From positions 1,550,001 to 1,614,000 of the forward strand of contig NZ_CP073115.1 of the NCBI RefSeq assembly GCF_024205705.1: 64,000 nucleotides of DNA. Direction: 5' to 3'. The translations under genes were made by a program, and so were the position numbers. Below the pieces are notes generated by a model. That model did not search any database, had not been told where the DNA came from, and saw only the letters and a program-made list of their open reading frames with translations. The DNA comes from Neisseria subflava (GTDB lineage: Bacteria; Pseudomonadota; Gammaproteobacteria; Burkholderiales; Neisseriaceae). Shown piece after piece: positions 19,219-28,452 of this stretch; the stretch's first letter is position 1, and every line of letters starts with the position of its first letter.

Positions 19219-19608
19219 TTATGCGTTTAAAACCAATACTGCCTCTGCTTCAACCTGAACGCCTTTAGGCAGGCTGGCCACGCCAACCGCCGCACGTGCA
19301 GGGAAAGGTTGTTCGATAAATTCAGCCATCACTTCATTGAACACGGCAAAGTTGGCCAAATCAGTCAAATAAGCATTGAGTTTGACGATATCGTTCAAAG
19401 AACCGCCGGCCGCTTCGGCTACGGCTTGCAGGTTTTTAAATACTTGCACTGCTTCGGCGCGGAAGTCGCCATTGCCGACCACAGTCATCGTAGCCGGATC
19501 CAAAGGAATCTGACCGCTCATATAAACCGTATCGCCTGCGCGGACTGCTTGGCTGTATGCGCCAATCGCGGCAGGGGCTTTGTCGGTATGGATAATGGTT
19601 TTAGACAT
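19219..19608 (-). CDS. ridA: RidA/YjgF/TdcF-family enamine/imine deaminase
   Basis: This 129-residue cytoplasmic protein hydrolyses reactive 2-aminoacrylate and related enamine/imine intermediates released by PLP enzymes. Family signatures are [20 protein letters not shown], the central [16 protein letters not shown] and the C-terminal [20 protein letters not shown] with the substrate-binding Arg. The start [16 protein letters not shown] is preceded by a GAGGAG site; upstream residues in the longer open frame are not part of the family. No obvious operon partner. Confidence 0.93.
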   Translation of the reverse strand: MSKTIIHTDKAPAAIGAYSQAVRAGDTVYMSGQIPLDPATMTVVGNGDFRAEAVQVFKNLQAVAEAAGGSLNDIVKLNAYLTDLANFAVFNEVMAEFIEQPFPARAAVGVASLPKGVQVEAEAVLVLNA

Positions 19609-19778
19609 GATATTCTCCTCAAATAGAAATGTCAGAATCAGGTGGAAGCTTCGAATTTTACTTTCAACAGAAATACGTTTCAATAAAAGCATTCAATTAA
19701 TGCGTTTAGCCCATCTTGTTCTTCCCCGATTTTAAACCTACAATCCCACACATTATTCATTTCAAAGCCGAAATTATT

Positions 19779-20558
19779 ATGTTTTTTGTCTTATCCCCAG
19801 CCAAAAACCTCAACGAAAAAGACCCCTCCCCCGTCAACAGCTTTACCCTGCCCGACCTTCTGCCCGAAGCAGAAATCCTGATGCAGGAGTTGCGCCAGCT
19901 TGCCCCTCAACAAATCGCCGAGCTGATGCATGTTTCCGACAAAATCGCCCTGCTCAACGCCGAACGCAATGCCGTATGGCACACGCCGTTTACTCCTGAA
20001 AACGCCAAACAGGCCGTATTTATGTTCAACGGCGACGTCTACGAAGGCATCGCCGCCGATACGCTCAAACCGGAGCAAATCGACTACCTGCAACAACACG
20101 TCCGCCTGCTCTCCGGCTTATACGGCGTACTGCGCCCGCTCGACTTGATGCAGCCCTACCGCTTGGAAATGGGCACGGCCTTTGCCAACTCGCGCGGCAA
20201 AAACCTCTACGAATTTTGGGGCGATAAAATCACCGACCTGCTCAACCAAACGCTGAAGCAGGCCGACAGCGATGTCTTAATCAACCTCGCCTCACAAGAA
20301 TATTTCAAATCCGTCAACACCAAAAAACTCAACGCACGCCTGATTACACCGATTTTTAAAGACGAGAAAAACGGCAAATACAAAATCATCAGCTTCTACG
20401 CCAAACGTGCGCGCGGTTTGATGGTGCGCTACGCGGCAGAACACAGCATTACCGAGCCTGAAATGCTCAAAAATTTCGACTACGAAGGCTATTCATTCAA
20501 TGAGGCAGCTTCAAACGAAGCCGAATGGGTATTCATGCGTAAAGAACAATCTAAATAA
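19779..20558 (+). CDS. yaaA: Peroxide stress protein YaaA (DUF328)
   Basis: From [15 protein letters not shown] this is a 259-residue member of the YaaA family, which in E. coli lowers free iron and DNA/protein damage during hydrogen peroxide stress. Family landmarks are the N-terminal LSPAKNLN, the middle YEGIAADTL and [22 protein letters not shown], and the C-terminal [20 protein letters not shown]. The start at 19779 agrees with the family; the frame is open further upstream without a ribosome binding site. It is followed by tRNA-Ser. Confidence 0.93.
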   Translation: MFFVLSPAKNLNEKDPSPVNSFTLPDLLPEAEILMQELRQLAPQQIAELMHVSDKIALLNAERNAVWHTPFTPENAKQAVFMFNGDVYEGIAADTLKPEQIDYLQQHVRLLSGLYGVLRPLDLMQPYRLEMGTAFANSRGKNLYEFWGDKITDLLNQTLKQADSDVLINLASQEYFKSVNTKKLNARLITPIFKDEKNGKYKIISFYAKRARGLMVRYAAEHSITEPEMLKNFDYEGYSFNEAASNEAEWVFMRKEQSK

Positions 20559-20637
20559 AAACAGAATCCTAGATATTTTTTCTAAAATACCTCTTGGCAA
20601 AGGCCGTAAGTTCCATTAGTATTACGGCTTCAAGAAC

Positions 20638-20728
<91 letters not shown>

Positions 20729-20744
20729 TTCTTGATAAGGATAT

Positions 20745-20775
20745 AAAGACTTGATTGATTCAAGTCTTTTTTTAT
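20745..20775 (+). terminator. Terminator after tRNA-Ser
   Basis: AAAGACTTGA pairs with TCAAGTCTTT and is followed by a T-rich tail. Confidence 0.88.
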
Positions 20776-20828
20776 TTTTGTCCTTTTGAAATTTAAGTTT
20801 ATGTTGACGGGTCAACATTATCGATAAA

Positions 20829-20866
20829 CAAAAAGCCGTCTGAAAACTTCTTTTCAGACGGCTTTT
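20829..20866 (-). terminator. DUS-pair terminator after oppDF
   Basis: AAAAAGCCGTCTGAAAA and its inverted copy form a 17-bp stem with a very short loop just after the ATPase stop, ending the opp cluster. Confidence 0.85.
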
Positions 20867-20873
20867 TCCTTTT

Positions 20874-22478
20874 CTACAAATCAAATGCGGCGTTAATCAA
20901 ACGTTTGGTGTAGTCGTTTTGCGGATGGTGGAAAATCTGATCCGCGCTGCCGTACTCAACCATTTCGCCCTGCTTCATCACAATCACATTATCGCTGACA
21001 GCGCGTACGACAGACAAATCATGACTGATGAACATATAAGTCAGACCGTATTTCTTCTGCAAATCGCGCAAAAGTTCGACCACTTTGGATTGTACGGAGC
21101 GGTCAAGCGCAGAGGTCGGCTCGTCCAAAAGGATGAATTTCGGGCGCAGGATAACGGCGCGTGCAATGGCGATACGCTGACGCTGGCCGCCGGAGAATTC
21201 ATGCGGATAACGGTTGAGCGCGTCAAGCGGCAGGGACACTTCCTTCATGACTTCCAAAACACGCTGGATACGTTCTTTTTTGGTCATTTCAGGATGATGA
21301 ACCGTCAAACCTTCGCCAATAATTTCGCCAACGGTCAGGCGTGGGGAAAGCGAACCGAACGGATCTTGGAACACAATTTGCCGTTGCGATTTCAGACGGC
21401 GTGCTTCTTCGGCGGTATAGTTTTTCAGGTCTTTGCCTTCAAAAGAAATATGGCCGGTATAAGGCAGCATCTGCATGACGGCTTTGCCCAGCGTGGATTT
21501 GCCGGAACCGGACTCGCCGACGACGCCCAATGTTTCGCCTTCTTTAATTTTGAGGCTGATGCCTTTAACGGCGTCAAAGGTTTTGAGCGGTTTGCCGAAA
21601 AAGTTTTGCTTCAATACGAAAGAAACATTGACATGATCGGCATCGATTAACACACCGGCGTTGTTTTCTTCCGGCTCTTTCATGCCTTTGGGAATGGCAT
21701 TGATGAGTTCGGCAGTATATTCGTGCTTCGGATGGGCAAATACTTCTTTGATTTTGCCGCGCTCGACAATTTCACCGTTGCGCATGACGCAGACGGTTTT
21801 GGAATAGTGTTCCGCCAAACCCAAATCGTGGGTAATGAAGATAATCGCCATGCCCATTTGCTGTTGCAAATCGTGGAGCAAATCGAGAATCTCGGCTTGA
21901 ATGGTCACATCCAAAGCCGTAGTCGGCTCATCGGCAATCAACAGGTCAGGTTCATTAATGAGCGCCATAGCAATCATAATGCGTTGCAGCTGACCGCCGG
22001 AAAACTCGTGCGGATACTGCTTCATACGGCGTTCGGCTTCTTTGATGCCCACACGTTCCAACAATGCCAATGCTTTTTGTCCTGCCTCTTTTTTGCCGAG
22101 CTTTTTATTGTGCACACGCGCCGCTTCAATCAGCTGCGCACCGATACGCATAAACGGATTGAGCGAGGTCATCGGCTCTTGGAAAATCACGCTGATGCGG
22201 TTGCCGCGCAAATCACGCAGGGTTTTCTCATCGGCATCCAAAATGGAAATGCCGTCAAAAGTAATGCGCGAATCTTTGCTGTATCGGGCAAATTTCTCAG
22301 GCAGCAGGCGCATAACGGACATAGATGTTACAGACTTGCCCGAGCCGGATTCGCCGACCAAAGCCAATGTTTCGCCCTCTGCCACTTTAAAGCTGACATT
22401 ACGCACAGCATGAACGGTTTTCTCATGCAGCTCAAAATCGATATCCAGATTTTCTACAACCAGTAACTGTTTTGTCAT
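20874..22478 (-). CDS. Oligopeptide ABC transporter ATPase, OppD-OppF fusion
   Basis: This 534-residue protein has two complete ABC cassettes. The first (about 1-260) has Walker A GESGSGKS, signature FSGGQLQR and Walker B LLIADEPTTALD. The second (about 275-534) has GESGSGKSTLG, FSGGQRQR and FILLDEPTSALD. Both carry the peptide-importer extension after the cassette. It corresponds to OppD plus OppF in one chain, as in YejF or GsiA, and would power the OppB/OppC permease encoded upstream. Both nucleotide sites look intact. Confidence 0.9.
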   Translation of the reverse strand: MTKQLLVVENLDIDFELHEKTVHAVRNVSFKVAEGETLALVGESGSGKSVTSMSVMRLLPEKFARYSKDSRITFDGISILDADEKTLRDLRGNRISVIFQEPMTSLNPFMRIGAQLIEAARVHNKKLGKKEAGQKALALLERVGIKEAERRMKQYPHEFSGGQLQRIMIAMALINEPDLLIADEPTTALDVTIQAEILDLLHDLQQQMGMAIIFITHDLGLAEHYSKTVCVMRNGEIVERGKIKEVFAHPKHEYTAELINAIPKGMKEPEENNAGVLIDADHVNVSFVLKQNFFGKPLKTFDAVKGISLKIKEGETLGVVGESGSGKSTLGKAVMQMLPYTGHISFEGKDLKNYTAEEARRLKSQRQIVFQDPFGSLSPRLTVGEIIGEGLTVHHPEMTKKERIQRVLEVMKEVSLPLDALNRYPHEFSGGQRQRIAIARAVILRPKFILLDEPTSALDRSVQSKVVELLRDLQKKYGLTYMFISHDLSVVRAVSDNVIVMKQGEMVEYGSADQIFHHPQNDYTKRLINAAFDL

Positions 22479-22502
22479 TTTGATTATCCTTTTGGTTGCG
22501 GT

Positions 22503-23411
22503 TTAGCGGTCTTTCGGGTCAAGCGCATCGCGCAGGCCGTCACCGATAAAGTTGAAACAGAACAAAGTGGTTACCAAGAAGAAACTCGGCACGAGCAGCT
22601 GCCATGGTGCGGCTTCCATCGAAATCGCACCTTCTTGCAGCATCGAACCCCAACTGGTCATCGGCTCTTGCACACCCAAGCCCAAGAAGCTCAAGAAGGA
22701 TTCAAACATAATCATGCCCGGTACCAGCAAAGAGGCATACACCATCACCACGCCCAAAACATTCGGAATAATGTGGCGCGTCACGATTTTACGTTTCGCC
22801 ACGCCGCTCACACGCGCCGCTTCGACAAACTCTTTATGCTTCAAGCTCAAGGTTTGACCGCGCACGATACGCGCCACGTCCAGCCAAGACACCAAACCCA
22901 CGGCGGCAAAAATCAAAAGCAGGTTGCGGCCGAAGAACGTAGTCAGCAGAATCACAAAAAACATAAACGGAAACGCGTTCAAAATTTCCAAAAAGCGCAT
23001 CATCAACGAATCGAGCTTACCGCCGATAAAGCCGGCAATCGCGCCATAAAGCGTACCGATGACAACCGCCACTAATGCGCCGGCCACACCGACCAGCAAG
23101 GAAATACGTCCGCCGGTTGCCGCACGCGACAGCAAATCGCGGCCGAGCAAATCCGTACCCAGATAGTGATGGGTAGAAAAGGAAGGCGGAATCTGCATAT
23201 TGTCCCAGTCGGTAAAGTCGTAGGTGTAGCGGACAATCCATGGCGCCACAATCACAAAAATACTGATCAGCAACAGGATGATAATGCTGTACACCGCCGC
23301 TTTATTCTGTTTAAAACGCCGCCATGCGTCACTCCACAGGCTTTTGCCGTGTACTTGGGCGTATTCTGCTGCCTCTGCGAGGGCCTGAGTCTGCTTCTTT
23401 TTGAATAACAT
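22503..23411 (-). CDS. oppC: Oligopeptide ABC transporter permease OppC
   Basis: A 302-residue inner-membrane permease with six predicted helices. The N-terminal segment (SLWSDAWRRFKQNKAAV) resembles the OppC N-terminal domain. The cytoplasmic coupling loop is EFVEAARVSGVAKRKIVTRHIIPNV, the EAA motif of binding-protein-dependent permeases, and the C-terminal end is GDGLRDALDPKDR. It starts 24 bp after a DUS hairpin that separates it from oppB and lies 24 bp upstream of the fused ATPase gene, so it is co-transcribed with the latter. Confidence 0.92.
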   Translation of the reverse strand: MLFKKKQTQALAEAAEYAQVHGKSLWSDAWRRFKQNKAAVYSIIILLLISIFVIVAPWIVRYTYDFTDWDNMQIPPSFSTHHYLGTDLLGRDLLSRAATGGRISLLVGVAGALVAVVIGTLYGAIAGFIGGKLDSLMMRFLEILNAFPFMFFVILLTTFFGRNLLLIFAAVGLVSWLDVARIVRGQTLSLKHKEFVEAARVSGVAKRKIVTRHIIPNVLGVVMVYASLLVPGMIMFESFLSFLGLGVQEPMTSWGSMLQEGAISMEAAPWQLLVPSFFLVTTLFCFNFIGDGLRDALDPKDR

Positions 23412-23442
23412 AATGTTCTCTCTCGCTTTTTATTCTTTCTTC

Positions 23443-23469
23443 AGGCCGTCTGAACGTTTCAGACGGCCT
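23443..23469 (-). terminator. DUS-pair hairpin inside the opp cluster (oppB/oppC gap)
   Basis: AGGCCGTCTGAA and its inverted copy are separated by 3 nt. Genes on both sides are on the same strand, so the hairpin should reduce transcription of oppC-oppDF relative to oppB unless there is another promoter. Confidence 0.55.
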
Positions 23470-23483
23470 TTGCGCAAATGGGA

Positions 23484-24403
23484 TTAATAACGGATTTTCG
23501 GGTCAATAATGGCATACAGAATATCGAGGATGGCATTGAACAAAATGGTCATAATGCCGACCAGAATCGTCAAACCCAAAATCATGCCATAGTCGCGGTT
23601 GAGCGCGCCGTTGACAAACAATTGTCCGACACCGGGAATACCGAACACGTTTTCAATCACAATGGAGCCGGTGATGATGCCGACGAATGCCGGGCCTAAG
23701 AAAGAAACAATCGGCAGCATGGCAGGACGCAGCGCATGGCGCAGGATGATGCGGCTCATGGGCAGGCCTTTGGCGCGTGCCGTGCGGATAAAGGGGCTGT
23801 TCAATACTTCGATCATCGCGCCGCGCGTAATCCGCGCGATACTGGATACATAACCGATGGACAAGGTAACGACGGGTAAAATTAAGTTCATCAGTGCGCC
23901 ATCGTTCCAGCCGCCTGCAGGCAGCCATTGCAGTCTGACGGCAAACACCAGCACCAATACCGGCGCCATCACAAAGCTGGGAACGACGATACCAGTCATC
24001 GCACCGCTCATCAGCGCATAATCCAGCCAGCTGTTTTGTTTTAAGGCGGCGATAATGCCGATAAACATGCCGAAGATGGCGGCGATTAAAAAGGCGTAGA
24101 AGCCAAGTTCTGCCGATACCGGCAGGGATTGGGCAAGCAACTCATTAACGCTGAAATCTTTATATTTGAACGATGGCCCCAAGTCCCCTGCGCCAACTGC
24201 TTGAGGTAGTGGAAATATTGGAGGTACATCGGATCATTGAGGTGGTATTTAGCTTCGATGTTGGCCATGACCGCAGGCGGCAGATTGCGTTCGCCTGTGA
24301 ACGGGCTGCCCGGTGCGAGCCGCATCAGAAAAAACGATACGGTAATCAACACCAGCATGGTCGGGATGGAAGCACATATCCGTTTGATGATGAATTTCAA
24401 CAT
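23484..24403 (-). pseudogene. oppB: Oligopeptide ABC transporter permease OppB, broken by a single-base frameshift
   Basis: Translation from 24403 (MLKFIIKRICASIPTM, AGGA upstream) follows E. coli OppB through FTGERNLPPAVMANIEAKYH to LKQLAQG. It then leaves the family, and the true sequence resumes in another frame at GPSFKYKDFSVNELL and ends at AIIDPKIRY. One extra G in the run at 24185-24188 would give Q-G-D-L-G-P-S and exactly 306 residues, the length of E. coli OppB. The rest of the permease, including the coupling loop FIRTARAKGLPMSRIILRHA, is intact. If the deletion is real, the importer lacks one permease; if it is a sequencing error the gene is normal. Confidence 0.9.
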
Positions 24404-24588
24404 AATCAGGCTGTCCTGTCTGAACATACCGGACTCGTGAAAACAAAGCTGACCTGAAGCGGAAATCGGATGAATGGCAGCAGGCATCTTTAACGTCGCC
24501 GCGCCGGTTTCTCTCTCTATTCCGACCGGGTTATTGTTTTTATTCGGAGTCGGGTAAGGTTTTTTAGTTCTTAGATAATTGTTGTTAT

Positions 24589-24631
24589 AAGGCCGTCTGA
24601 AACTTTGTATCCGCCGTTTCAGACGGCCTTT
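24589..24631 (-). terminator. DUS-pair terminator after pepP
   Basis: AAGGCCGTCTGAAAC and its inverted copy lie immediately downstream of the pepP stop. Confidence 0.75.
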
Positions 24632-24635
24632 CACG

Positions 24636-26432
24636 TTAACGCGCCAAAGGTTCGGTGCGTTCAATCAGCCATGCTTTGGCCGCGCCTTCTGTCAAAGGCT
24701 CAAGACGGCGGCGCACTTCGGCGTGATATTGGTTCAGCCATTCGATTTCGCTACCGGTCATCAGTTTGGTATCGATCAGGCGCGTATCGATTGGGCAGAG
24801 GGTAACGGTTTCAAAATACAGGAATTTGCCGAACTCGGTTTCCTCTGGGTTTTCAACTGGACGATTGATTACCAGGCTTTCGATACGGATACCCCACTTG
24901 CCCGGACGGTAAAGACCCGGCTCGTTGGAAGTCAGCATGCCTGATTTCATCGCGTGATGCGGTTGCGGTACGGCGGCAACGGCAATGCTTTGTGGGCCTT
25001 CATGCACATTGAGGAAATAGCCCACGCCATGACCGGTACCGTGACCGTAATCACATTGCGCCTGCCAGAGCGATTTACGGCAGATGGCATCAATCATCGG
25101 GCCTTTGATGTTTTCAGGGAAAATGGTTTCCGCCAGAGAAATATGCGCTTTCAACACCAAAGTGTAATCGCGCATCATGGCCGCACTCGGATTGCCGACA
25201 GGCACCACGCGCGTGATGTCGGTCGTGCCGCCCCAGTATTGGCCGCCGGAGTCAATCAACAGCATACCGTCGCCTTTAATTTTGCTGTTATTTTCCGGTG
25301 TCGCGCTGTAATGAGGCAAGGCGGCATTGGCATTGTAGCCGGCGATGGTGTCGAAACTTGGCGAAATAAAGCCGGGACGTTGGCTGCGGTGTTTATAGAG
25401 CATGCCGTCGATGTCCAGTTCGCTCAATTCGCCACCGTCTGCCAAGATTTGTTCAAACTCGGCAAAGAAGCCGCACAATGCCGCGCCGTCTTCCGCCATG
25501 GTATTGCGGATATGGGCGATGTCGGCATCGGATTTAACCGATTTGAAGAATGTGCTTGGGTGGATGGCTTCAATCAAACGGACGTCTTCAGGCAGGCGGC
25601 GCAAAGTGCCGACGGCGGTTTTGTTCGGATCAATCAGCAATGCGCCGTTAACGCCTGCCAAATAGTCCGCCGCTTGCGCATAAGGCAACACTTCAAAACC
25701 TGCCGCTTTCAAGGCTTCGGCAGATTCGGCTTTCAGACGGCCTGCATCGGTAAACAATACGGCTTTGTCTTGGCTGATAAACAGATGGGACAAGAACACG
25801 GGGTTGAACGGCACATCATCGCCGCGCAGATTGGTAATCCAAGCGATGTCGTCCAAAGAAGAAACCAAATGTGCATCTGCGCCCTGCTCTTTCATGGCCG
25901 CACGGATACGGGCCAGTTTTTCGGCCGCAGTTTCGGAAACGTAGTCGGGATGGTGAACGTAGATTTCCGGAGTCGGCAATGCAGGACGGTCGTCCCACAC
26001 TTCGTCCAACAAGGTTTCAGGATATTCGAGGCGGATGTTTTTGGCGGCAAGTGCCTGTTTCAAACCGCGCTCGCCGCTGAGTGCGAACATATCGGCAGGC
26101 GCTCCGACGACTGCACCCTCGGGCAGATTTTGTGCCAACCACTCGGTATAAGGCGCATCAACACCCATTTTTTGCAGCTCGATGCCGTTTGGTGCAAGCT
26201 GTTGGCCGGCCTGCTCCCAATAGCGGCTGTCCGTCCACACGCCTGCTTTATCGGCGGTTACCACCAAAGTGCCGGCCGAACCGGTAAAGCCGGAAAAATC
26301 GCGGCGCGCCTGCCAATGCTCGGGCAGATATTCGGAAAGGTGTGGATCGGCGGAAGGAATGACAAACGCGTCCACGCCATGTTTTTTCATGGCTTCGCGT
26401 AAAGCGGACAAACGTTGTTGTACAGATTTCAT
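24636..26432 (-). CDS. pepP: Aminopeptidase P family metallopeptidase (X-Pro aminopeptidase, M24B)
   Basis: This 598-residue enzyme removes an N-terminal residue that precedes proline. Two creatinase-N-like domains (about 1-300, e.g. WTDSRYWEQAGQQL and AWITNLRGDDVPFNPVFLSH) precede the M24 pita-bread domain. Metal ligands are seen in LLIDSGGQYWGGTTDITR (two Asp), GTGHGVGYFLNVHEGP (His), SNEPGLYRPGKWGIRIE (two Glu). The three-domain length matches the eukaryote-like AMPP2 type rather than E. coli PepP (about 440 residues). AGGAGA precedes the ATG. It sits between oppA and oppB on the same strand, suggesting joint peptide uptake and breakdown. Confidence 0.9.
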   Translation of the reverse strand: MKSVQQRLSALREAMKKHGVDAFVIPSADPHLSEYLPEHWQARRDFSGFTGSAGTLVVTADKAGVWTDSRYWEQAGQQLAPNGIELQKMGVDAPYTEWLAQNLPEGAVVGAPADMFALSGERGLKQALAAKNIRLEYPETLLDEVWDDRPALPTPEIYVHHPDYVSETAAEKLARIRAAMKEQGADAHLVSSLDDIAWITNLRGDDVPFNPVFLSHLFISQDKAVLFTDAGRLKAESAEALKAAGFEVLPYAQAADYLAGVNGALLIDPNKTAVGTLRRLPEDVRLIEAIHPSTFFKSVKSDADIAHIRNTMAEDGAALCGFFAEFEQILADGGELSELDIDGMLYKHRSQRPGFISPSFDTIAGYNANAALPHYSATPENNSKIKGDGMLLIDSGGQYWGGTTDITRVVPVGNPSAAMMRDYTLVLKAHISLAETIFPENIKGPMIDAICRKSLWQAQCDYGHGTGHGVGYFLNVHEGPQSIAVAAVPQPHHAMKSGMLTSNEPGLYRPGKWGIRIESLVINRPVENPEETEFGKFLYFETVTLCPIDTRLIDTKLMTGSEIEWLNQYHAEVRRRLEPLTEGAAKAWLIERTEPLAR

Positions 26433-26450
26433 GTGTTATGTCTCCTGTTG

Positions 26451-26485
26451 TTTCAGACGGCCTCTGTCATCAAAGCCGTCTGAAA
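26451..26485 (-). terminator. DUS-pair hairpin after oppA
   Basis: TTTCAGACGGC and its inverted copy lie between the oppA stop and the pepP start. It may let oppA be expressed above the rest of the cluster. Confidence 0.6.
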
Positions 26486-26507
26486 ACTTGTGCTGTCTAT
26501 AATCAAT

Positions 26508-28127
26508 CTATTTTTTCGGTGCGAACGACCAGCTCTTGACCGTGTAGTTCCGCAAAGGATCTTTGTCGGAATAGCCGATAACATCGGGTTTGACCATACG
26601 CACTTCAACCTGATGATACAGCGGAATCAGTGCAGCGTCTTCTTGAAGCTGCTTCTCCGCATCGGCATAGAGCTGGCTGCGCGCTTCCTTGCTGACGCCA
26701 TCTTTCAGCGTATTGTTCATAAATGTGTCAAACGCCGCGCTTTTGTAGCGGAATGCATTGTTTGAGTTGTTGGATTTCAAGATATTGAGCATGCCCGCCG
26801 GATCGTTAAAATCAGAACACCAGCCGCTGAACGAAACCTTGAAATTGCCTTGCGCGCGCGTATCCAAATAAGTTTTCCATTCCTCGTTGGACAAAGTCGG
26901 ACGGATAAACGGAATGGCGGCTTTCCACACCGACTGCACGGCAGTAATTTGTTTTTTAGACGCTTCGCTGGTGCTGTACAAAATATCGAACTCAAGCGGA
27001 TGATCATCGTTGTAGCCTGCTTCGTTCAACAGTTTGCGTGCGGTTTCGATGCGTTTTTCAGGTGTCCACTCTTTCCACTCCGGATAAACAGGAATCACGC
27101 CCTGCATTTGCGGCGGCGTCAATTGGAACGCAGGCGTATCGCCGCGGCCGCCCACTTTGACGACGATGTCGCGGCGCGTCAGCATATTGAGTGCCTTACG
27201 GACGCGCGGATCGTTAAACGGCGCCGCTTCGTGGTTCGGCTCCAAATACCAGCTGCACAAAGAAGTCGTGCGTCTTACTTGGCCCGGAAACTCAATATCC
27301 GCCACTTTGACCTGATCACTAGGAATGCCGTAAGTCACATCAATTTCATTGGCGCGATAACGGTTGTACTCGCCGCTGCCTGACAAGAAAACCGCCTTCG
27401 GAATGGCCACTTTGTCTTTATCGTAATAATTGGGATTGCGTTCCATATTGATGTGGCTGTTGACTTTCCAATCCGTTAACAGATAAGCGCCACTGGAAAC
27501 GTAATGACCGGGCTGCGTCCACTTGTTGCCGTATTTTTCAACAGTGGCGCGGTGAACCGGAAATGTGAATTGCTGAATCAGCATATCGGGAAAATAAGGT
27601 ACGGGCGCAATCAGCGTAAATTGCAGGGTCTTCGCGTCCAATGCCTTGACGCCCAATGTCTCAGGCTTGGCTTTGCCGTTTAATATATCTTCCGCATTTT
27701 CCACTTGGGCATCGACCAAATAGCTGCCGAAAGGTGCGCCGGTGGCCGAATCGGCAAGACGGCGGAAGCTGTACACGAAATCTTCGGCAGTAATCGGATC
27801 GCCGTTGCTCCATTTGGCATCACGCAGATGGAAGGTCCAAACACGCTCACCCTCGCTCTCCCATTTTTCCGCCAAAGCAGGAATGGTTTTACCTTCGGCA
27901 TCCGTACCGACCAAACCATCCATCAACTGACGGATAATCGCACCGGCCGCCATATCGCCACTCATTTGAGGATCCAGCGTACCCGGCTCAACGCCGTTGC
28001 TGACCACCACGCGCTCATAATCGGTACGTTTAAACTCAGGAGCAGGCTTAACATCGCGGCTGCACGCCGACAATGCGAATACGGCAGCCAATGATGCAGC
28101 CAACAGCGGATAGGTTTTTCCGGCCAT
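26508..28127 (-). CDS. oppA: Oligopeptide-binding lipoprotein (OppA family, SBP_bac_5)
   Basis: This 539-residue protein has a lipoprotein signal (ALSAC, Cys about 22) and belongs to the periplasmic peptide-binding family: GVEPGTLDPQ near the N-terminus, RDAKWSNGDPITAEDFVYSF with the SBP_5 signature, and late elements such as NPNYYDKDKVAIPKAVF and ARKLLNEAGYNDDHPLEF. It delivers peptides to the OppBC permease encoded three genes downstream. An AAGGAA site precedes the ATG. As the first gene of the cluster it probably defines the promoter end. Confidence 0.92.
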   Translation of the reverse strand: MAGKTYPLLAASLAAVFALSACSRDVKPAPEFKRTDYERVVVSNGVEPGTLDPQMSGDMAAGAIIRQLMDGLVGTDAEGKTIPALAEKWESEGERVWTFHLRDAKWSNGDPITAEDFVYSFRRLADSATGAPFGSYLVDAQVENAEDILNGKAKPETLGVKALDAKTLQFTLIAPVPYFPDMLIQQFTFPVHRATVEKYGNKWTQPGHYVSSGAYLLTDWKVNSHINMERNPNYYDKDKVAIPKAVFLSGSGEYNRYRANEIDVTYGIPSDQVKVADIEFPGQVRRTTSLCSWYLEPNHEAAPFNDPRVRKALNMLTRRDIVVKVGGRGDTPAFQLTPPQMQGVIPVYPEWKEWTPEKRIETARKLLNEAGYNDDHPLEFDILYSTSEASKKQITAVQSVWKAAIPFIRPTLSNEEWKTYLDTRAQGNFKVSFSGWCSDFNDPAGMLNILKSNNSNNAFRYKSAAFDTFMNNTLKDGVSKEARSQLYADAEKQLQEDAALIPLYHQVEVRMVKPDVIGYSDKDPLRNYTVKSWSFAPKK

Positions 28128-28452
28128 ATTTCATTCCTTCTTTTGGGTATTCTTCTTTTTCAGACGGCCTGATTATTCAAACTACACTCAACTACATTTA
28201 TTTAGAAGTTTTCCAGCATAGTTAAATCATCTATTTCAAACCATGAAAATAGTGTTTTAAACCACATATTCCATCGAAATAATAATAGCCGTCTAAGATT
28301 GTCGGCAAATTAACACAAAAAAACGTAACTGAAAACTATTTTTCAATTTATCCTACGATAAGTTACAAATGTATTGATTTTTTATAATTTGTCAAATAAG
28401 ATTATCCGAATTTCCCGTCCCCAATTAAGAAAAGACATAAAAGGAGAACAAA
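28128..28452. other. Intergenic region between oppA and the porin gene
   Basis: This 325-bp AT-rich region separates divergent genes and holds one single DUS (about 28159-28170). A perfect TATAAT at 28383-28388 lies about 65 bp before the porin start, but no good -35 is seen at the right distance. No gene is apparent. Confidence 0.45.

Noticed and set aside
24404..24664. 87-residue N-terminal extension of OppB
   Set aside because: OppB proteins begin at MLKF; the upstream part overlaps the pepP stop and a DUS hairpin and does not look like protein.
24954..26402. 482-codon open frame opposite pepP
   Set aside because: It lies entirely antisense to a complete M24 peptidase gene and its translation has no recognisable domain; it reflects codon bias on the coding strand.
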